Assembly: GCA_910587505.1 (NCBI GenBank)
Contig: CAJULD010000079.1
Location: 1-8,627 of the forward strand
Direction: 5' to 3'
Source: an uncultured Oscillospiraceae bacterium
Lineage (GTDB): Bacteria > Bacillota > Clostridia > Oscillospirales > Oscillospiraceae
Length of the DNA stretch: 8,627 nucleotides
Shown here piece by piece: positions 4,619-8,627 of the stretch. Both the position numbers and the translations under genes were made by a program. The first letter of the stretch is position 1. Every line of letters begins with the position of its first letter. The notes under the pieces were generated by a model, which was given only the letters and a program-made list of their open reading frames with translations, ran no database searches and was not told the DNA's origin.

Positions 4619-6595
4619 TTACGGTTGCCCGGCAATGATCCCGCACAGGTACTCCCGGGTACTCCGGACAAAAACAGGGATGTAGTCGATGGGAGCCGGC
4701 ACATTCTTCAGGCACATACCGCCGGGGTGGCGTGCGCGCGTGTGCACGTCAATCCATTCACCCCGTCCAGGTAAGTACACGTCGCGGTTACGGACGCCCA
4801 GGTCCGACACCGGGCAGACCAGAATATCCGGGCCAAAGAGAAATTCATCATCTATTTCTATCACGTTGGGGTCCTCGCTGTAGTCGAAGACCAGGGGGCG
4901 CACAGGCGGGATACCCCGCTCCGAGGCCAGACGCATCTGTTCCATCACATAGGGCCGCAGCCGTTCCCGGGCCTCCATGACGGCACGGATATGGGGATAG
5001 GACCCATTACCCAGATTCCAGGCCTCATTGTTCTCCCGTCGGCCATGGGTCCGAAACACCGGCAGGAACATACCGTATTGATACCAGCGGATCATCAGCT
5101 CGCTGAAAGCCGGGCTCTCACTGTCATCGGTGATGAAGCCGCCAATGTCACAGCTCCACCACACCAGGCCGCTCATCATCACGTTCAGTCCGACGCGGAT
5201 GTACTCCTTTAAGTGGGCAAAGGAGGAATAGATGTCGTGGGGGGCCACACAAGCGCCGTAGCGCTGACTGCCCGCCCAGCCGTTGCGGCAAATGGTGACG
5301 ATCTCGTCCTCCCCTGCGGCCTTTAGGCCGTTAAAGATATTGCGCTGGTGGCTGGTGACGAAGAAAGCATGGGCCTCCTTGGCCGGAGCGATAGCAAACG
5401 TTGCCTTGTCGTAGTCCTCAACACTGTGAAACTCATCGCAGGGGTCCAGCCAGAAGGTGTGAATCCCCAGGTCGAAGTAGTTCTCCTTCCACTTCGACCA
5501 CAGGTACGCCGCTGCCGCAGGGTTGGTGGGGTCGTACTGGTACTTAGGGCCGTAAAAATCCACTGTGTCGTGCGCCCCGTCCAGGGAACCGGTGAAAAGT
5601 CCCGCCGCCTTCATAGGAAGATAGTTCTCGCTCTCCTCCTCCACCAGCGTCCAGGGGGAGATCATCACCCGGACGCCCATCTCGTCAAGCTCCTGTACCA
5701 TCCCCTCGGGGTCCGGCCAGCAGGCGGGGTCCAGCTTCCAGTCACCCACATGCTTCCAGTGCATGTAGTCGATGACAATCACCGATAGGGGCAGCTCCCG
5801 TCGCTTGTACTCCCGCGCAGCGGCGAGCAGCTCCTCCTGGCAGGTGTAGCGGAGCTTGCACTGCCAGAACCCGGAGGCCCAGTAGGGGAAGGGCGGGGCG
5901 TGGCCTGTTGCATCCGCATACCGCTCCAGAATGCTGGCACAGGAAGAGCCTGCGATGACCAGGAAATCCATCCGACTGCATCCGTAGGACACCCAGCGCG
6001 TCCGGTTCTGCCCGAATTCTACCCGGCCCAGGGAGGGATTGTTCCAGAAAAAGCCGTAGCCCCGGCTGGACACCGCCAGCGGGACCACCGCCTTGACGTG
6101 CCGCTGGTATAGGTCTATCACGCTGCCCTTCAGATCCAACCGGCCCACTGCGTTTTCGCCCATACCCCAGAAGTGCTCGCCATCGCAGGCGGCCAGGTGG
6201 AGCTCCGCCTCAAAGAGCCCGCAGTCCGTGGGCCTGAAGGTGTGGGTGCCGGGGTTGTTGGCCCAGACCACGTAGTCGTACTCCTCAAAGAGCAGCCGCT
6301 GCCCGGCGCCGTCGTGGCGGTAGAAGGACATGTGCCCGGTTTGGGTGCAGGTATCCCGCAGGGTGACGGATATTTTACCGTTTCGCAGCGTGACCCTGTC
6401 CGTCTCCCGGGTAAAGAACCCCTCCCTCCCCAGGGGGATGTCCAGCGCCCAGTCCGAGGTCTTCTTCCCGCCGTCAGGGGTGATGACAACCCGCAGTCCG
6501 TCCCGGCCCCAGGGCCGGATTTCCGTAACGCACCGGTGGTCCCGAAAAATCAGCGTATGGTCCTGATATACTGCGCTCTGAATAGATTTCTCCAT
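4619..6595 (-). CDS. GH31 alpha-glycosidase, probably alpha-xylosidase-like
   Basis: A 658-residue retaining glycoside hydrolase without a signal peptide, presumably intracellular. The N-terminal sandwich holds 'FWGMGENAVGRLDLKG' (about 142-157) and 'SSRGYGFFWNNPSLGRVEFG' (176-195), hallmark GH31 segments. The TIM barrel follows: 'VIDYMHWKHVGDWKLDP' (274-290), 'ISPWTLVEEESENY' (312-325), the nucleophile box 'FWLDPCDE' with D384, 'CRNGWAGSQRYGACVAPHD' with the likely acid/base D454, and 'MSGLVWWSCDIGGF' (474-487). The S-E-N-Y-x-x-M segment is typical of alpha-xylosidase-type members, so release of alpha-xylose (or alpha-glucose) from oligosaccharides is the best guess. Around D454 the sequence is A-P-H-D where most members I recall have W-S-G-D. 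The protein ends soon after 'DYIPVFVR' (637-644), so the distal C-terminal sandwich is absent or minimal. AGGAG lies nine bases before the ATG. Start and family are secure, substrate is not. Confidence 0.88.
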   Translation of the reverse strand: MEKSIQSAVYQDHTLIFRDHRCVTEIRPWGRDGLRVVITPDGGKKTSDWALDIPLGREGFFTRETDRVTLRNGKISVTLRDTCTQTGHMSFYRHDGAGQRLLFEEYDYVVWANNPGTHTFRPTDCGLFEAELHLAACDGEHFWGMGENAVGRLDLKGSVIDLYQRHVKAVVPLAVSSRGYGFFWNNPSLGRVEFGQNRTRWVSYGCSRMDFLVIAGSSCASILERYADATGHAPPFPYWASGFWQCKLRYTCQEELLAAAREYKRRELPLSVIVIDYMHWKHVGDWKLDPACWPDPEGMVQELDEMGVRVMISPWTLVEEESENYLPMKAAGLFTGSLDGAHDTVDFYGPKYQYDPTNPAAAAYLWSKWKENYFDLGIHTFWLDPCDEFHSVEDYDKATFAIAPAKEAHAFFVTSHQRNIFNGLKAAGEDEIVTICRNGWAGSQRYGACVAPHDIYSSFAHLKEYIRVGLNVMMSGLVWWSCDIGGFITDDSESPAFSELMIRWYQYGMFLPVFRTHGRRENNEAWNLGNGSYPHIRAVMEARERLRPYVMEQMRLASERGIPPVRPLVFDYSEDPNVIEIDDEFLFGPDILVCPVSDLGVRNRDVYLPGRGEWIDVHTRARHPGGMCLKNVPAPIDYIPVFVRSTREYLCGIIAGQP

Positions 6596-6872
6596 GGCCA
6601 GGCACTCCTTTTCTTATAGCAATCATCAAAAAAGGCACCGATAGTTGACAGAAATGGCATAACAAAAGCAGAAGATGACAGGATGCTGCACGCAGTGTCG
6701 CGCTGCGGACGAGCCGGCATGGCCGGAAGCAAATCCCGGCAGCAGAGGACAGAGAAAATATCCGGTGCCGTATTGATGAGACTCCAGACATCACAATTAA
6801 AGAGAGCCGGGAGAAGGCGAAAAATTACAAAATCGCACCGGCGCTGGCACAGATACCAAACAAGCCCATATA
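6596..6872. other. 277-bp gap upstream of GH31, no gene supported
   Basis: Between the YesL-family stop and the GH31 start. One minus frame stays open through the whole gap (for example 'LLIYGLVWYLCQRRCD') but lacks a start with a ribosome binding site and resembles no family I know. Small GC-rich inverted repeats occur: CCGGC-ATG-GCCGG near 6716-6728, and an imperfect 7-bp hairpin near 6692-6708. Neither is followed by a T run. The gap is long enough for a promoter of the enzyme genes, but I see no good -35/-10 pair. The GH31 ribosome binding site is at its left end. Confidence 0.4.
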
Positions 6873-7478
6873 TCAGCAGCCCTCCGCATGCTTTCTAAGC
6901 GTCCTGCCGCAGATGCACCAGCACCAATACACTGACAGCGCTGCGCTCACCGGCAGAAGGAGAAGAATTGCGCCGGGGAAAAGCACTGCCAGAAGAATGG
7001 GCAGCGCCTTTAGGGCAATCAGCAGGAGCGTCGTTGGCAGATACGCAATAGCCAAATCAAAGCTGTTCATGACGGTGCGGAAGACACGGTCCGGGTATTT
7101 CGCCTGCATGGGGAAGGCCCACGCACTGGTCATCAGTGACAGCGTAAGCGCCGTCAGAAGCAGAAGGCAGGCGACCTCGCCGCACCTTTCCGGCAGAAAT
7201 CGAATCAGCAGGAAAAAGATGACTGGTGGCGCCGCCAGAATGGCGAAGATGGCCGTTGCCCGTCCAAAATTTGCCCGGAAGGCCCGCCAATAGGCCCCGG
7301 TCAGCTTCACGTCGTCCTCCCGGAGTCGCCCCGCGACGCTGTATGCCGCGGTAATGGACGCGCCGGCGGTAAACACCGGGAGACAGCCCGCCAAAAGCAG
7401 GATGTTCAGCCAGACAAAATTAAGAACATGCTCCACCCTGCGCATAAATGGTCCGTCATAAGCAAACAGGCTCTGCAT
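6873..7478 (-). CDS. YesL-family (DUF624) membrane protein
   Basis: A 201-residue polytopic membrane protein. The ATG at 7476-7478 has AGGAGG on the minus strand seven bases upstream. Hydrophobic segments lie at about 21-48, 74-95, 102-121, 141-160 and 160-188. The opening 'FVWLNILLLAGCLPVFTAGA' followed by S-I-T-A-A-Y matches the family signature (a W-L-N-x-L-[WL] start, then a P-x-[FV]-T-x-G-A-[AS]-x-T-A-x-Y loop), as does 'GAYWRAFRANFGRATAI' for the conserved W-x-x-F-x-x-N-F segment. YesL proteins are found beside oligosaccharide ABC transporters and glycoside hydrolases in Firmicutes (first seen in the Bacillus subtilis yes rhamnogalacturonan cluster), but their molecular role is unknown; an accessory role in sugar uptake is usually assumed. 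It starts 31 bp after the DUF4340 stop, so the two are probably co-transcribed. Confidence 0.85.
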   Translation of the reverse strand: MQSLFAYDGPFMRRVEHVLNFVWLNILLLAGCLPVFTAGASITAAYSVAGRLREDDVKLTGAYWRAFRANFGRATAIFAILAAPPVIFFLLIRFLPERCGEVACLLLLTALTLSLMTSAWAFPMQAKYPDRVFRTVMNSFDLAIAYLPTTLLLIALKALPILLAVLFPGAILLLLPVSAALSVYWCWCICGRTLRKHAEGC

Positions 7479-7509
7479 CGCCGGCCCTCCTCTCCAGATT
7501 CCGCATTCT

Positions 7510-8627
7510 TTAGTACAGCGGGACGATCCCTTCCCCCGCCGGCAGACGCCGGGCGTTTTCCAGGATCACATCCACATATTTCGATTTGGTCAGGAACTCC
7601 GTCACACCGTTGACGGTCAGATAGGCCTGAAGGGGCGGTCCCTCCGTCAGCGCCAGCGTGTCCGTTGGACCGCCGTCTGCATAAAGGAAGGCAATTTGCA
7701 GCACTGCCTCCTCCTGCGCTGTCGGCCCCGGCTCGTACGTCTCCGCCGGAATGCCGATCAGACACTGGTAGAATGCCTTAAAGGCATCGGGGGCAATGGC
7801 GCTGCCCTGGCCGTCCTCCACCGACAGCAACTTGCCGTCTGTGGAGAAAAGGGTATACCGGAAACGCTCTCCCCGACCCTCCAGCTCCACGCCGGAGAGC
7901 GTATAGATGTCGGGTAGCAGCAAAAAACGGGTGACCACATCTGCGTACTGCCAGTCGAGCCAGGGAAGGGCCGAGGCAGAGATCGTATAAATCACCGGGA
8001 CCCCCTGCCGCATCAGATACACCCTGCCGTCTTGCGGCCGGGAGGCCAGCAGCGTACATTGGCCGTCCTCCCAGCAGTAGGCCGCCGAAGCATAGGGTTC
8101 CAGGAGACCGCAGGCTTCCAGCTCCTCCTGGGTGGGATCATAGCAGGCCACGGCCTCCGCGGTGATGTGGAAAAGCCCCTGCAGCGCCTCCACGGTCCCC
8201 TCATAGTTGATACTGTAGCCGTGGTGGGACAGCAGCCTGAGCTGCACCGGGGAAACCACCCCGTCTGATCCACCGCCTAGTATGCCAAAGACGATCTCCT
8301 GCGTCCGAGCCGTTCCGCCCAGAACCAGGGAGGCTGGAACGACGCCCTCTGCGGCCGGAGCGTCTACCACCTTCCGGTCTACAAAGTCCAGCTTGCTCTT
8401 CAGCGCATCCTCCAGGCCCGGTGTCAGATACACCATAGTCGTTCCATCCACGCGGACGTAGCGGCCGTAGCCGCCGGGAGCCTCGCTGCCTACCAGCAGT
8501 TTTCGATCATCACCGCCGGAACGGAGGGTCATCACCGTCTCCGGCGCTTCCAGGCCATACTGGGCCAGGTCTGTCTCCCCCACCGGCGTTCCCGACAGAG
8601 ACCGGACCGCGTTAGCCGCACGGACCG
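7510..8627 (-). CDS. DUF4340-family protein, 5' end outside the window
   Basis: The frame is open from the right edge to TAA at 7510-7512, giving 371 codons. An internal GTG at 8581-8583 is not the start, because coherent protein ('VRAANAVRSLSGTPVGETDL') continues upstream of it to the edge. The pattern 'DLAQYGLEAPETVMTL', then 'KLLVGSEAPGGYGRYVRVDG', then 'TMVYLTPGLEDALKSKLDFV' is the repeated DUF4340 unit: Y-G-L-x-x-P, a K-x-L-x-[VI]-G strand, Y-[VA]-[RK]-x-[DG] and V-Y-x-[IVL]. Such proteins usually carry one N-terminal membrane anchor and face outside; the anchor would be off-window. In Firmicutes they often follow ABC-2-type export genes (GldA/GldG-like). The protein's own role is unknown. 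Gene position right before YesL gives it no obvious link to sugar use; it may belong to a neighbouring unit. Confidence 0.75.
   Translation of the reverse strand, partial: VRAANAVRSLSGTPVGETDLAQYGLEAPETVMTLRSGGDDRKLLVGSEAPGGYGRYVRVDGTTMVYLTPGLEDALKSKLDFVDRKVVDAPAAEGVVPASLVLGGTARTQEIVFGILGGGSDGVVSPVQLRLLSHHGYSINYEGTVEALQGLFHITAEAVACYDPTQEELEACGLLEPYASAAYCWEDGQCTLLASRPQDGRVYLMRQGVPVIYTISASALPWLDWQYADVVTRFLLLPDIYTLSGVELEGRGERFRYTLFSTDGKLLSVEDGQGSAIAPDAFKAFYQCLIGIPAETYEPGPTAQEEAVLQIAFLYADGGPTDTLALTEGPPLQAYLTVNGVTEFLTKSKYVDVILENARRLPAGEGIVPLY

Noticed and set aside
5348..5788. 146-codon plus-strand open frame inside the GH31 gene
   Set aside because: Antisense shadow of the GH31 catalytic barrel. 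Its composition is low in complexity and Val/Leu/Arg-rich, with no family resemblance.
6173..6619. 148-codon plus-strand open frame opposite the GH31 gene
   Set aside because: It is antisense to a strongly conserved GH31 N-terminal domain, has no ribosome binding site, and is the kind of long antisense frame expected in GC-rich coding sequence.
6474..6794. 106-codon minus-strand open frame overlapping the GH31 start
   Set aside because: It overlaps the GH31 N-terminus in another frame, lacks a ribosome binding site and has no recognisable domain. The strong AGGAG before the GH31 ATG explains the region better.
6820..6870. 14-codon minus-strand mini-ORF after GGAGGG downstream of the YesL-family stop
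   Set aside because: The purine-rich site overlaps the YesL stop region, spacing to the ATG is long (11 nt) and the peptide is very short. I see no attenuator structure to give it a purpose.

Overview
The window looks like a piece of a Clostridia-type Firmicutes chromosome, probably a gut Oscillospiraceae or Lachnospiraceae relative. This is an inference from strong AGGAGG ribosome binding sites, a YesL-family (DUF624) membrane protein, a DUF4340 protein and carbohydrate-active enzymes in a GC-rich background. I see no tRNA, rRNA, CRISPR array or intact mobile element.

Right part (1587-8627): five genes, all on the minus strand, with transcription running from high to low coordinates. In order they are the 3' part of a DUF4340-family protein that enters from the right edge, a YesL-family membrane protein 31 bp later, a GH31 alpha-glycosidase (probably alpha-xylosidase-like) after a 277-bp gap, and two tandem paralogous glycoside hydrolases. 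The paralogs have a five-bladed beta-propeller plus a GH32-type C-terminal beta-sandwich. The GH31 gene and the first propeller gene are 42 bp apart; the two propeller genes are separated by 218 bp. Each complete gene has its own good ribosome binding site. The three enzymes together suggest stepwise trimming of an oligosaccharide: GH31 would remove alpha-linked residues (xylose or glucose) and the propeller enzymes would cut other glycosidic bonds. No transporter or regulator lies inside the window. None of the three enzymes shows an obvious signal peptide, so the substrate is probably an imported oligosaccharide.

Left part (1-1586): a gene graveyard. It holds the last 57 codons of a DUF1801 protein (+), a decayed minus-strand gene with one nonsense and one frameshift mutation, and the wreck of a toxin-antitoxin pair. 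In that pair the antitoxin has a premature stop and the PIN-domain toxin has lost its middle, so that its N-terminal and C-terminal motifs sit almost next to each other. About 670 bp of AT-rich sequence follows that I cannot identify, apart from two overlapping plus-strand open frames that may be further relics. A possible hairpin terminator lies at the convergent border near 1570-1640.

Base composition changes across the window. Hand counts of single 60-base lines give 35% and 52% GC in the 3'-most propeller gene, 40% and 60% in the other, and 62-63% in the GH31 and DUF4340 genes. This, with the decayed left flank, suggests that the propeller genes and the left part have a different history from the GC-rich genes on the right.
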